Below, piece by piece: positions 1 through 8,025 of a stretch of 64,000 nucleotides of DNA. The first letter of the stretch is position 1. Each line of letters starts with the position of its first letter. The stretch is taken from contig VBAK01000106.1 of the NCBI GenBank assembly GCA_005882275.1, positions 28,242-92,241 of the forward strand, given 5' to 3'. Made by a program: the position numbers and the translations under genes. The notes under the pieces were generated by a model that was given only the letters and a program-made list of their open reading frames with translations, did no database searches and had not been told where the DNA came from. The stretch comes from Candidatus Segetimicrobium genomatis. Lineage in GTDB: Bacteria > Sysuimicrobiota > Sysuimicrobiia > Sysuimicrobiales > Segetimicrobiaceae.

Positions 1-97
1 GCAGGTGCTTCGACGCCTCGACGCATCGTCGATGGTCTCGATCGCCCTCGTCCAGGAGGGCCACCAGCGGACCCGCGTCAACCAGAACCCGCCTCAC
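1..97 (-). CDS. PIN-domain toxin (VapC-like), 3' part beyond window edge
   Basis: Only the first 32 codons are in the window. Starting from a GTG that overlaps the stop of the upstream antitoxin gene by 4 bases (GTGA), the frame reads VRRVLVDAGPLVALLDEGD. The LVDAGPLVALLD stretch matches the first beta strand and first acidic metal ligand of PIN-domain ribonucleases. Antitoxin-then-toxin order with overlapping stop and start is the usual VapBC layout. Toxins of this family cleave tRNA or other RNA when free of antitoxin. The rest of the domain, including the remaining acidic residues, is outside the window, so activity cannot be judged. Confidence 0.7.
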   Translation of the reverse strand, partial: MRRVLVDAGPLVALLDEGDRDHRRCVEASKHL

Positions 98-357
98 CGC
101 TTCGCCCGTCTTTTGGCGAACATCGCCCGTAGGAGCTCTTCACTCCTCGCCGCCCGGCTTCCCCTTCCACGGTTCACAATACCGATGACGTCCGCGATTG
201 TGTCATGGAAGGTCGGGCCGGCGGGCGCTCCCGCAGTTTCCTCGCTCAAGCGCAAGATGGCATCCCGGATGATCGCCGACCTGCTCCGTCCTGATGATCT
301 CGCCAGCCGTGTCAGCGAACGCTCTGTCTCTGGATCCAGGCGCACACTCGTAGTCAT
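94..357 (-). CDS. Ribbon-helix-helix antitoxin (CopG/VapB type)
   Basis: An 87-residue protein beginning MTTSVRLDPETERSLTRLA, the short beta strand plus first helix of a ribbon-helix-helix fold (about residues 1-45). GRSRSAIIRDAI is the second helix. The basic C-terminal half (about residues 50-87) would be the toxin-binding tail. It overlaps the downstream PIN toxin start by 4 bases, so the two are translationally coupled. By family knowledge it neutralises the toxin and represses the operon as a dimer. A near-palindrome overlapping a possible -10 box lies about 40 bases upstream. A decayed copy of its last 13 codons occurs 600 bp away. Confidence 0.75.
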   Translation of the reverse strand: MTTSVRLDPETERSLTRLARSSGRSRSAIIRDAILRLSEETAGAPAGPTFHDTIADVIGIVNRGRGSRAARSEELLRAMFAKRRAKR

Positions 358-393
358 CCGTGCCCTCGCATGGCTCAGAATTTGTCATACTGT

Positions 394-422
394 AGTGTAA
401 TACACACCTCCATTAAATGCAA
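394..422 (-). promoter_or_regulatory. Putative promoter and operator of the toxin-antitoxin operon
   Basis: On the minus strand TTGCAT (417-422) and TACACT (394-399) are 17 bases apart, a weak sigma70-type pair. A perfect odd palindrome GTGTA-A-TACAC (395-405) covers the -10 box, where an antitoxin repressor would be expected to bind. Base matches only; no direct evidence. Confidence 0.3.
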
Positions 423-429
423 CTCTCGA

Positions 430-777
430 TTCACCCTGCTCCTGTGTGACGTTCTCTTGACCGCCGGCCCAGAATGCGGGTAGGATTTTAACGAGTTCGC
501 CGCTTGAAGACGGCTTCCGCGAATTTCCAAAGAGACGGGGCGATGCATGAGACGGGTCCGGCGGATCAAGAGGCTGAGACAGTCCGGGAAGTTGCGGCGC
601 AGGAAGCGGTCCAGGGATCGCCGCATTCGAGCGGCTCAGGCCGCGATTCTCAAGGGGCCGGAGGCGACGGGCGCGGCGTCTCGCTCGTAACCCGCCTCAC
701 GGCTTCGCCCGCCGCGCGGCGAACATCGCCCGTAGGAGCGTGGCCATGATGCGCGAGACGGGTCCGGGGGAAACCCG
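430..777. other. Intergenic stretch with no convincing gene
   Basis: No reading frame here has a recognisable product. It holds a decayed duplicate of the antitoxin 3' end (689-739) and a short repeated motif, GAGACGGGTCCGG, near 549 and again near 753. A very arginine-rich 47-codon frame at 547-690 looks like chance coding in GC-rich DNA. Confidence 0.5.
689..739 (-). repeat. Decayed duplicate of the antitoxin gene 3' end
   Basis: Positions 689-739 repeat 86-136 with about seven mismatches over 51 bp, mostly one block of six. On the minus strand the copy still reads LLRAMFAARRAKP-stop, against LLRAMFAKRRAKR-stop in the intact antitoxin, and carries on into the base string that starts the PIN toxin. 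The rest of a second toxin-antitoxin locus is missing, so this is a remnant or a local copying event. Confidence 0.6.
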
Positions 778-2394
778 CTACCCGAAGTGCACCTTCACCG
801 TGTGGTATCCCTGGGGGCCGTCCGGCAGCGTCGGCTTCTGCTCCGCGGGCTGCACACGGCCGTCCCCGTCGGCCGCCCGCACCTGGATGAAGTAGTCGCC
901 GGTACCGGGCGGGGTCCAGAGCAGCGACCAGAACTGCCAGCAGTTCTGCCCGAGCGGCTCTTTCACGGCCGCCGGGATCCAGGTCTTGCCGCCGTCGGGG
1001 CTGATCTCCACCTTCGAGATGCCCCGGCTGCCGGCAAACGCCCATCCGCCGAGGGCGAGCGCCGCGCCTTCTTTGGTCTCGACGCGGAACGCGCTGTTGG
1101 TCTTGACGATCGCCTCGTGGTCCCACCCCTGCTGCTCCCAGTACCCCTGGGTGCGCGCGTACTCGCGATCGGTGACCTCGATGGCGGTGAGCCACTTGGG
1201 CTGCTTCATGCCGTAGCGGTTGCGCAGCAGCACCCGGACCGGGGCGCCGTGCTTCTGCGGGATCGGCCCGCCGTTCATCTCGTAGGCGAGCAGGGATTCT
1301 CCGTCCGCGGCGATGTCCAGCGGGATCGACTCGGTGTATCCGTCCGCCGCGTGCCAGATCACGGTCCGAGCGCCAGGCCGCACCTGCGCCAGCGCTAGGA
1401 TGTCCTTGACGCGGACACACGTCCACCTGGCATTCCCGATGAGATCGCCGCCGATCTCGTTGCTGATGCACTCGAACGTCTGGTACCGCTCCACCGCCGG
1501 CGCCGCCTTCTTGAACTCGTCGAACGACAGCTTGAGCGGCTTCGCCACCAGCCCCTTGACTTCGAGGGACCACCGGGCGGTGTCCACCGTCGGGTCGAAA
1601 AAGTTCTTCGAGACCTGGTAGAACCGGCCGGCCGGCGTCACCTCCTCGGGCATTCCCTTGAACAGCGCAAACGTCCGCGCGGCCGCCGCGGCCACCCGCG
1701 AAACGCCGCCGGCGATCCACGCGGCGCACCGGCTCCCCGCCGCCGCGGCGGCGAGTACGAGCGCCGAGCGCCGGAGCGCGTCCCGCCGGGAGACCGCATC
1801 CGGCGAAGCCCTCTGCCCGGCCTCGCCCGGCGCAGGGCGGGACTCGCCCCGCCGGGACATCGGTCCTCCCGCGCCCTCCACGGGCCGGCGGCCGGCCGGA
1901 TCGCTCCTCTGCCCGCCGGGGACCCCCGCGAGCAGCACCAGCACGGACGCGTAGACGGCGCTGGCCAGCGCCATCGGCAGAGTGGGAGAGGGGACCGCAA
2001 CGGTCAGCGGGATACCGAGGACGCCGCCCTCGATGAACGGGAGGAAGCCGTACGTCAAGAACGCCCAGGTGATGACCGCGATCGCCAGGCCGAGCGCGGG
2101 ACGCGGCCGCCGGGTCCCGCGGCTGACGCGGACGAAGAGCGCGCCGCCCAGCCCAAATCCGATCACGCTCGTGATGATGGCCATGACGAAGCCCAACGGC
2201 TTGGCGAGGTGCTGCAGCTTCGCCAGGAAGAGCGCGAAGACCTGATAGGGGAGCAGGCGGATCATGCGCTCGGCCAGGGCTTCCGGCAGCGTCGGCGTGC
2301 CCGTCGCGAACCGGTAGGCGAACAGCACGGCCAGCGCCGCGGCGCCGCCGGCGGTCCCTGCCCAGAACCCTCGTCTCAGGTCAGCCCATCTCAC
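778..2394 (-). CDS. Molybdopterin oxidoreductase (sulfite oxidase/MsrP-like) with N-terminal membrane domain
   Basis: 538 residues. Residues 1-160 carry four or five hydrophobic segments. After a polar linker comes a twin-arginine-like motif SRRDALRR (about 202-209) with a hydrophobic stretch. The catalytic part has YQTFECISNEIGGDLIG, with Cys near 309 in the place of the Mo-ligating Cys of the sulfite oxidase family, then RYGMKQPKWLTAIEV and a C-terminal Mo-co dimerisation domain ending VKVHFG. The family catalyses oxo transfer (sulfite oxidation or Met-sulfoxide reduction) outside the cytoplasm. It is last in the suf-nuo strand run. An in-frame ATG at 1858-1860 is preceded by GGGAGGACCG, so a separate Tat-exported enzyme may also be made. 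Substrate unknown. Confidence 0.85.
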   Translation of the reverse strand: MRWADLRRGFWAGTAGGAAALAVLFAYRFATGTPTLPEALAERMIRLLPYQVFALFLAKLQHLAKPLGFVMAIITSVIGFGLGGALFVRVSRGTRRPRPALGLAIAVITWAFLTYGFLPFIEGGVLGIPLTVAVPSPTLPMALASAVYASVLVLLAGVPGGQRSDPAGRRPVEGAGGPMSRRGESRPAPGEAGQRASPDAVSRRDALRRSALVLAAAAAGSRCAAWIAGGVSRVAAAAARTFALFKGMPEEVTPAGRFYQVSKNFFDPTVDTARWSLEVKGLVAKPLKLSFDEFKKAAPAVERYQTFECISNEIGGDLIGNARWTCVRVKDILALAQVRPGARTVIWHAADGYTESIPLDIAADGESLLAYEMNGGPIPQKHGAPVRVLLRNRYGMKQPKWLTAIEVTDREYARTQGYWEQQGWDHEAIVKTNSAFRVETKEGAALALGGWAFAGSRGISKVEISPDGGKTWIPAAVKEPLGQNCWQFWSLLWTPPGTGDYFIQVRAADGDGRVQPAEQKPTLPDGPQGYHTVKVHFG

Positions 2395-2504
2395 GGCGAA
2401 TCACCTCGCGTCTCTCTCACGGCCGGCGCGCGGGAGCCGCGGGGCCGCCTCCCATGCTAGGCCGCCTGTGTAAAGGTCCGATAAAGTCCCCGGCGCCCCG
2501 GCGC

Positions 2505-3074
2505 TCAAGCGAGGCGGACCCCCCGCGCCACCCCCAGGGCGAAGTTCAGGGCCGGCCGCAGCGGGGCTTCGGCCCGCAGCGCAATCCCCGCGCACGCCGC
2601 CCCGACCACCATGCCGCCGAGAATGTCGGATGGATAGTGGACGCCAACGACCACCCGCGACGCCCCGATGATCACCATGCCGAACAGGCCAAGACGTGCC
2701 CATCCGGCTGCCACCCCGCGCAGCGCTACCGCAACCGCGCAGGCGACCGCCGCGTGGTCGCTCGGAAAGGACGGATCGCGCGGGGGCGATGTGAGCAAGA
2801 GATGGGTGGGAAGCACGAGGAACGGGCGGGGCAGCGGAAGGAGGACGTCCAGCGCCGCGTTCACGCCCAGGGCGAGCCCCGCGGCCAGCACGGACAGGAG
2901 AAGCACCCGTCTCCGCGCATCCGGCTCGCCCGCGCCGCGCCACCACAGGCCGAGCAGCAGCAGCGGATACAGCCCGATACCGTAGATGGCCACCAGGACG
3001 GCGGCTGTGCCGAGCGCCGGCGCGCGCGCCGGCAGCCCATTCATGTACAGGAACCACGCCCGGTCGATCGGCAG
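2505..3074 (-). CDS. PAP2-family phosphatase, probable undecaprenyl-diphosphate phosphatase (BcrC-like)
   Basis: Integral membrane phosphatase with the three PAP2 motifs in order: a short form of motif 1 (LPLPRPFL), PSFPSDHAA (motif 2) and SRVVVGVHYPSDILGG (motif 3), the last two carrying the catalytic His residues. It would dephosphorylate undecaprenyl diphosphate or a similar lipid for wall synthesis. The first ATG (3044) would cut off the family's N-terminus. The frame is open back to the nuoC stop and reads IDRAWFLYMNGLPARAP, as BcrC proteins do. The only start with a ribosome site is CTG at 3072-3074, six bases after GAGGAG, and I used it. It lies 18 bases after nuoC. Confidence 0.8.
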   Translation of the reverse strand: MPIDRAWFLYMNGLPARAPALGTAAVLVAIYGIGLYPLLLLGLWWRGAGEPDARRRVLLLSVLAAGLALGVNAALDVLLPLPRPFLVLPTHLLLTSPPRDPSFPSDHAAVACAVAVALRGVAAGWARLGLFGMVIIGASRVVVGVHYPSDILGGMVVGAACAGIALRAEAPLRPALNFALGVARGVRLA

Positions 3075-3092
3075 GACAGGCTCCTCGGATGG

Positions 3093-3758
3093 CTACGCGC
3101 GCGGTCCGCGACCTTCCCACGCTTCGCCCGTGGCGGCGATCTCGCGCTGCCGCTGGGTCGCGATGTCCACGAGCCATTGGGGGTCCTCGTAGACGTAGTC
3201 CTTGCGCAGCGGGTGGCCCTTCCAGTCGGCGCTCATCATGATGCGCCGGAGGTTGGGGTGCCCCTCGAACACGATCCCGAAGAGATCGAACGCCTCCCGT
3301 TCGTGCCAGTCGGCGCCGCGCCACACCTCGATGACCGACGGGATGCGCGCGTCATCCTTCGGGACCGGCACCTTCAGCATGACCCCGTGGCCCCGCGAGA
3401 GCGACGCCACGTGGTAGACGACCTCGAAGCGATCGGGCCAGTCGATCGCGGAGACGAAGGAGAGGTAGGCCATGTCCAGCTCCGGCGTGTCGCGCAGCCA
3501 CCGGCAGACCTCGAGGATGTCCTCCCGGGCCACCCGGACCGTCGGGCCGTGGTGGTGGTAGACCTTGGACTCCTCGCGCTTGAGCGGGCGCGGGGCGGGC
3601 TTGCCCTCGGCCTTCGCCGCATCGGCCGCGGCCTGCCACTCCCGCTCTTTGGCCGCCCACTCGGCGTCGGCCGTCGCGTCCTCGCCCTGCTGCTCGGCGA
3701 CGAGATCGCGGGCGCGGGGAAAGCGCGCCAGCAGCTGCGCGATCCGGTCCGGGGTCAC
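3093..3758 (-). CDS. nuoC: NADH-quinone oxidoreductase subunit C (30 kDa)
   Basis: 221 residues. The C-terminal half holds the NuoC signature EREAFDLFGIVFEGHP followed by LRRIMMSADWKGHPLRKDY. It is a peripheral-arm subunit that packs against NuoD in the quinone module. The N-terminal half has a charged, probably helical insertion (about residues 25-60). Start is the GTG at 3758, whose GTGA overlaps the nuoI stop. Placing nuoC after nuoI rather than between nuoB and nuoD departs from the usual order. Confidence 0.93.
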   Translation of the reverse strand: MTPDRIAQLLARFPRARDLVAEQQGEDATADAEWAAKEREWQAAADAAKAEGKPAPRPLKREESKVYHHHGPTVRVAREDILEVCRWLRDTPELDMAYLSFVSAIDWPDRFEVVYHVASLSRGHGVMLKVPVPKDDARIPSVIEVWRGADWHEREAFDLFGIVFEGHPNLRRIMMSADWKGHPLRKDYVYEDPQWLVDIATQRQREIAATGEAWEGRGPRA

Positions 3759-4228
3759 GGGACCCTCCCGCCGATGATGCCGCGGGCGATAGGCTCCTTG
3801 GGGGCGGCCCGATGGAGGTCGTCGAGGTTGTACAGCAGCTGGTCGCGGTTGTACGTCGAGGCCTCGTAGTGCGGCACGAACACGATCGCCTCGGTCGGGC
3901 AGACTTCCACGCAGTACCCGCAGTAGCAGCACTTGTCCATCTCGATGTCGAACCGGGTGAGGACCCGCTCTTTGCCCTTCCCTTCCGCCTCGATGTGGAT
4001 GCACCGGTCCGGGCAGATGCGCTCGCACTGGAAGCAGATGATGCAGAGGTCCTTGCCCGTCTCCGGATCGATCGGCAGCGCCAGGAGCCCGTGGAACCGG
4101 TTGGAGACGTCCACCTTGTCGATCGGGTACTTCACCGTGACCTTGCGGCGCAGCATCACCCGGAAGCTCAGCGCCAGCCCTGTGGCGAGCGCGGTCACGG
4201 CTCGGGCGGCGCGGGTCACCAGCGGCAT
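3755..4228 (-). CDS. nuoI: NADH-quinone oxidoreductase subunit I (two 4Fe-4S clusters)
   Basis: 157 residues with two ferredoxin motifs: CIICFQCERICP (Cys 62, 65, 68, 72, plus Cys 76 in PDRC) and CCYCGYCVEVCP (Cys 100, 103, 106, 110). These bind clusters N6a and N6b, which pass electrons towards NuoB in complex I. The N-terminal 30 residues are amphipathic, as in NuoI, which touches the membrane arm. It sits 10 bases after nuoD and overlaps nuoC by 4 bases. Confidence 0.95.
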   Translation of the reverse strand: MPLVTRAARAVTALATGLALSFRVMLRRKVTVKYPIDKVDVSNRFHGLLALPIDPETGKDLCIICFQCERICPDRCIHIEAEGKGKERVLTRFDIEMDKCCYCGYCVEVCPTEAIVFVPHYEASTYNRDQLLYNLDDLHRAAPKEPIARGIIGGRVP

Positions 4229-4238
4229 CTCATTCCCC

Positions 4239-5342
4239 CTAGCGGTCGACGTCCGAGAGCACGATGTCGATGCTTCCCAGGATCGCGATCACGTCGGCGA
4301 TCTTCCATCCCTTCATCATCTCGGTCAAAGCGTAGAGGTTGCTGAACGACGGGGCCCGGATCTTCACCCGGTACGGGGTCTCGCCGCCGTCGCTCACCAG
4401 GTGGATGCCGAGGTCGCCCCGGGGCGACTCGGTGTGGACGTAGACCTCCCCGCGGGGCGCCTTCATCGTCATCGGCACGCGGGCGCGGATCTCGCCCGCG
4501 GGGAGGTTGAGCAGCGCCTGCCGGACGATCCGGACCGACTCCCGCATCTCCGCCAGGCGCACCAGATACCGGGCGTAGCAGTCTCCGTCGGTGAGCACGG
4601 GGACGTTGAACTCCATCCTGTCGTAGACCTCGTACGGCGCGGCTTTGCGCACGTCGTAGGCCACCCCGCTGGCGCGGGCCACGGGGCCGGAGGCGCCCAT
4701 CGCGATCGCGTCGGCCCGGCTGATCGTGCCGACCCCCTTGGTGCGCGCCAGAAAGATGGGGTTCTTGGTCAGGAGCGTCTCGTACTCATCGACGCGCGTG
4801 AGGAAGTAGTCGAGGAAGGCGCCGCACTGCTCGACCCAGCCCTCCGGCAGGTCGGCGTAGACGCCGCCGAGCCGGTAGTAGACGTGGTGCAGCCGCCCGC
4901 CGGTGACCTTCTCGAAGAGGTCCAGGATCATCTCCCGCTCGCGGAAGCACCACAGGAACACGGTGGTGGCCCCCAGATCGATCGCCCAGGTGCCCAGCCA
5001 GACCAGGTGGCTGGCGATCCGGTTCAGCTCGTCGAAGATGACCCGGATGTACCGGGCGCGGTCCGGCGTCGCAATGCCGGCGAGCTGCTCCACGGCGAGG
5101 CAATACGCCTGCTCGTTGTTGAGCGCGATCAGGTAATCCATCCCCCGGTCGACCAGGGCGACGTTCTGGACGTAGGTCCGGTGCTCCATCATTTTCTCGA
5201 CCGAGGAGTGGAGGTAGCCGATGTCGGGCTGCACGTCCATGACGTTCTCGCCGTCCAGGGTGACGACCAGGCGCAGCACCCCGTGCGTGCTGGGGTGCTG
5301 GGGGCCCATGTTGAGCATCAGCTCTTCGGTCCGCAGCGCCAT
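4239..5342 (-). CDS. nuoD: NADH-quinone oxidoreductase subunit D (49 kDa)
   Basis: 367 residues starting MALRTEELMLNMGPQHPSTHGVL (first 20 diagnostic), the conserved NuoD N-terminus with the quinone-site His. ESPRGDLGIHLVSDG and a C-terminus ending GSIDIVLSDVDR complete the family pattern. NuoD forms the quinone-reduction cavity with NuoB. The ATG at 5342 was chosen because the conserved segment begins there; the longer frame upstream is a shadow of nuoB. Spacing of 11 bases to nuoB and 10 to nuoI indicates one operon. Confidence 0.96.
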   Translation of the reverse strand: MALRTEELMLNMGPQHPSTHGVLRLVVTLDGENVMDVQPDIGYLHSSVEKMMEHRTYVQNVALVDRGMDYLIALNNEQAYCLAVEQLAGIATPDRARYIRVIFDELNRIASHLVWLGTWAIDLGATTVFLWCFREREMILDLFEKVTGGRLHHVYYRLGGVYADLPEGWVEQCGAFLDYFLTRVDEYETLLTKNPIFLARTKGVGTISRADAIAMGASGPVARASGVAYDVRKAAPYEVYDRMEFNVPVLTDGDCYARYLVRLAEMRESVRIVRQALLNLPAGEIRARVPMTMKAPRGEVYVHTESPRGDLGIHLVSDGGETPYRVKIRAPSFSNLYALTEMMKGWKIADVIAILGSIDIVLSDVDR

Positions 5343-5353
5343 GCCCGTCGCCT

Positions 5354-5989
5354 CTAGGCCCCGCGCAGCGCCGCGGCGGCCTGCTGCCGGAGGATGGGCT
5401 CGCGCTTGATCTTTTCCTGGAGCTTGAGGATCCCCTCGATCAGCGCCTCCGGCCGCGGCGGACACCCCGGCACGTACACGTCGACGGGGATGACCTGGTC
5501 GATGCCCTTGAGGATCGAGTAGTTGTCGTAGTAGAACGGTCCGCCGCAGGTCGCGCACGACCCCATCGAGATGACGTAGCGGGGCTCCGGCATCTGCTCC
5601 CACAGCCGGCGGACGATCGGCGCGATCCGGATCGTCGCCCGGCCGGCGACGATGATGAGGTCGGCCTGGCGGGGGGTGGCGCGGGGAATGATCCCCATCC
5701 GGTCCAGGTCGAACCGGCTGGCGTACGCCGCCATCATCTCGATCGCGCAGCAGGCCAGCCCGAACGTCAGCGGCCAGATCGACGAAGCGCGCCCCCAGTT
5801 GAGCGCCGCTTCCATCGTGGTGAGGATCAGGCCGCCCCCGGGGATCTGGTCCATGATCGCGACCGCATCGGCGATGGGCGCGATCTGGCTGCGGCGGGGG
5901 AGCGGCTGCGCGGCCGCGGAGCCGGGCGGGGGGGCGGCGGGCGTGGCGGAACCCGTGGCCATGGTGGGAGATGTCTTCAACGTGTTCAC
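5354..5989 (-). CDS. nuoB: NADH-quinone oxidoreductase subunit B (cluster N2)
   Basis: 211 residues. [10 protein letters not shown] (Cys 80, 81), MGSCATCGG (Cys near 145) and [11 protein letters not shown] carry the four Cys that bind the terminal 4Fe-4S cluster N2, the direct electron donor to quinone. About 45 residues of Pro/Ala-rich extension precede the core. I chose the GTG at 5989: it overlaps the sufU stop (GTGA) and follows GGAGGAGG by seven bases. The later ATG at 5962 has no ribosome site. It forms the junction between the suf and nuo parts of the gene run. Confidence 0.95.
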   Translation of the reverse strand: MNTLKTSPTMATGSATPAAPPPGSAAAQPLPRRSQIAPIADAVAIMDQIPGGGLILTTMEAALNWGRASSIWPLTFGLACCAIEMMAAYASRFDLDRMGIIPRATPRQADLIIVAGRATIRIAPIVRRLWEQMPEPRYVISMGSCATCGGPFYYDNYSILKGIDQVIPVDVYVPGCPPRPEALIEGILKLQEKIKREPILRQQAAAALRGA

Positions 5990-6408
5990 CGCGCCGCCTC
6001 CTCCAGGGCTCCCTCGAGGGTGAGCCAGCCCAGGATCGCGCACTTCACCCGCACCGGGAACTTGCGGACGCCCTGCAGGGCCTCGAGGTCGCCCATCTCC
6101 TCGCCGGCCGTCTCCCCGCGCATCATCGCCTTGAACGCCGCGATCAGGCGGCCCGCCTCCTGCACGGGCCTGCCCTTGATCCGCTCCGTCATCATAGACG
6201 CGGACGCCTGGCTGATCGAGCATCCCTTGCCGTCGAACCGGACGTCCTGCACCACCCCATCGCGCACGACCAGCGAGAGCCGGATCTCGTCGCCGCAGAG
6301 CGGGTTGGCCCCCTCGCGGGTCACGGTCGCCCCCTCCAGGGTCCCCTTGTTCCGCGGGTGGCTGTAGTGGTCCAGGATCACATCCCGGTAGAGGTCATCC
6401 AGCGACAC
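5986..6408 (-). CDS. sufU: SUF system sulfur relay/scaffold protein SufU (IscU family)
   Basis: 140 residues. The three Cys of the family are visible in NPLCGDE (about 38), [10 protein letters not shown] (about 63) and [10 protein letters not shown] (about 123). The 20-odd residue insertion between the second and third Cys relative to IscU is typical of SufU, which binds zinc and takes persulfide sulfur from SufS. It overlaps sufS by 14 bases upstream and nuoB by 4 bases downstream. Confidence 0.93.
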   Translation of the reverse strand: MSLDDLYRDVILDHYSHPRNKGTLEGATVTREGANPLCGDEIRLSLVVRDGVVQDVRFDGKGCSISQASASMMTERIKGRPVQEAGRLIAAFKAMMRGETAGEEMGDLEALQGVRKFPVRVKCAILGWLTLEGALEEAAR

Positions 6409-7630
6409 GGAACAGGTCCCTTGTCTTGAGCAGCGCCCGGGCCAGGATGTCGATCTCCTCCTTGGTCGTGTACACGTAGAAGCTGGCGCGGACGGAGGCG
6501 CCGAGGCCGAGCTTCCGGTGGAGCGGCTTGGTGCAGTGGTGGCCGGCCCGGACGCAGACCCCCTCGGTGTCGAGCACCTGCGAGATGTCGTGGGGGTGCA
6601 CCCCGTCGATGACGAAGGAGACCACGCCCCCCCGGTCCTCGAGTCCCGGGCCGAGGATGGTGAGGCCGGGGATCCCGGCGTCGCGCAGCCGCCGCAGGGC
6701 GTAGGCGGTGATCTCCCGCTCGTGCGCCTCCACCGCCTCCATGCCCAGGCGCTCCAGATACTCGACCGCCGCCCCCAGCCCGATGACGCCGCCGACGTCC
6801 TGCGTCCCCGCCTCGAACTTCCACGGCACCTCGTTCCAGGTGGCGTGGTCGAGCCAGACGTCGCTGATCATCTCGCCCCCGCCCAGGAACGGGTCCATCT
6901 CCTCGAGCAGCGCGCGCCGCGCCCACAGCCCGCCGGTGCCCATCGGCGCGAGCATCTTGTGGCCGGTGAAGCCGTAGAAGTCGGCGCCGAGCTCGCGGAC
7001 GTTCACCCGCCGGTGCGGGGCGCTCTGCGCCCCGTCCACGACCACCAGGGCCCCGCGCGCGTGGGCGGCCCGGGCGATCTCGGCGACCGGGTTGATCGTG
7101 CCGAACGTGTTGCTCACGTGCACGAGGGACACGATCTTCGTCCGCGGGGTGATCAGGCGATCGAGGCCGGCCAGAATCAGCCGCCCCTGGTCGTCGAAGG
7201 GGATGTGCCGCAGGCGGGCGCCGCGCTCCTGCGCGAGCAGCTGCCAGGGCACGAGGTCGCTGTGGTGCTCCATCTCGGTGAGGAGGATCTCGTCGCCCCC
7301 TCCGATGTGGCGCCGGCCCCAGGCGTACGCCACGAGGTTGAGGGCCTCGGTGATGTTGCGGGTGAAGACGATCTCGGCCGGCTCCGCCGCCCCCAGGAAT
7401 CGGGCGACCTTGGCGCGCGCCGCCTCGTACTCCGCGGTGGCGCGCTCGGCGATCGAGTAGACGCCCCGGTGGATGTTCGCGTTGTACTCCTCGTAGTACC
7501 GGACCACCGCCTCGATCACCTGGCGCGGCTTCTGCGAGGTCGACGCGCTGTCCAGATACACCAGCGGCTTCCCGTTGACGCGCTGGCGGAGGATCGGAAA
7601 ATCGTCGCGGATCGTTGCCGGGATTCCCAT
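6395..7630 (-). CDS. sufS: Cysteine desulfurase SufS
   Basis: 411 residues, the family's usual length. Begins with DFPILRQRVNGKPLVYLDSA; GFTGHKMLAPMGTGGLW carries the PLP-binding Lys, and RAGHHCTKPLH the persulfide-forming Cys (about 363) of a group II desulfurase. It removes sulfur from cysteine as a protein persulfide for SufU and SufBCD. The start ATG follows GGAG at good spacing. It lies between the Rieske gene and sufU. Confidence 0.96.
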   Translation of the reverse strand: MGIPATIRDDFPILRQRVNGKPLVYLDSASTSQKPRQVIEAVVRYYEEYNANIHRGVYSIAERATAEYEAARAKVARFLGAAEPAEIVFTRNITEALNLVAYAWGRRHIGGGDEILLTEMEHHSDLVPWQLLAQERGARLRHIPFDDQGRLILAGLDRLITPRTKIVSLVHVSNTFGTINPVAEIARAAHARGALVVVDGAQSAPHRRVNVRELGADFYGFTGHKMLAPMGTGGLWARRALLEEMDPFLGGGEMISDVWLDHATWNEVPWKFEAGTQDVGGVIGLGAAVEYLERLGMEAVEAHEREITAYALRRLRDAGIPGLTILGPGLEDRGGVVSFVIDGVHPHDISQVLDTEGVCVRAGHHCTKPLHRKLGLGASVRASFYVYTTKEEIDILARALLKTRDLFRVAG

Positions 7631-7680
7631 TCGCCTGCGCTCCTCGCCCTCGCTCTCGCCCCGGGTCCCGCCGCGCCGGC

Positions 7681-8025
7681 CTATCGCCGGTGGGGCACCC
7701 CTGCCGTCCGCTGCGCCTCGGGGGAAACCAGCACCTCGTCGCCGTCGACCCGCACCGGGTAGACCGCCGCCGAGCGCACCGCCGGCAGCGCCAGCACCCG
7801 GCCGGTCTTGACGTGGAACCGGGCGCCGTGCTTCGGGCAGACGACCACCTCGCCGGTCAGCGTGCCCCGGCTGAGGGAGGCCTCCTCGTGGGTGCAGGTG
7901 TCGTCGATCGCGAAAAACTCGCCGCCGACGTTGACCACCACCACCGCGCGGCCGGCCACCTCGACCCGCTTCATCGTCCCGGGCGCGATCTCGTCCGTGC
8001 GCGCCACGCGGACATACTCGCTCAC
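7681..8025 (-). CDS. Rieske-type [2Fe-2S] ferredoxin in the suf operon
   Basis: 114 residues. CTHEEASLS and CPKHGARF supply the two Cys and two His of a Rieske cluster (CTH-x15-CPxHG), the spacing of small non-haem-dioxygenase-type ferredoxins. The start is GTG at 8025, overlapping the sufD stop by GTGA and five bases after GGAGG. It is probably a soluble electron carrier. Rieske ferredoxins are found in SUF operons of several phyla, where a role in supplying electrons for cluster assembly or repair has been suggested; nothing here proves that. Confidence 0.9.
   Translation of the reverse strand: MSEYVRVARTDEIAPGTMKRVEVAGRAVVVVNVGGEFFAIDDTCTHEEASLSRGTLTGEVVVCPKHGARFHVKTGRVLALPAVRSAAVYPVRVDGDEVLVSPEAQRTAGVPHRR

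Noticed and set aside
547..690. 47-codon arginine-rich frame starting MRRVRRIKRLRQ on plus
   Set aside because: No clear ribosome site, no family resemblance, and composition expected of chance frames in GC-rich DNA.
2454..3869. Long plus-strand frame of 471 codons
   Set aside because: Antisense shadow of PAP2 and nuoC; no recognisable domain, extreme Arg/Pro content.
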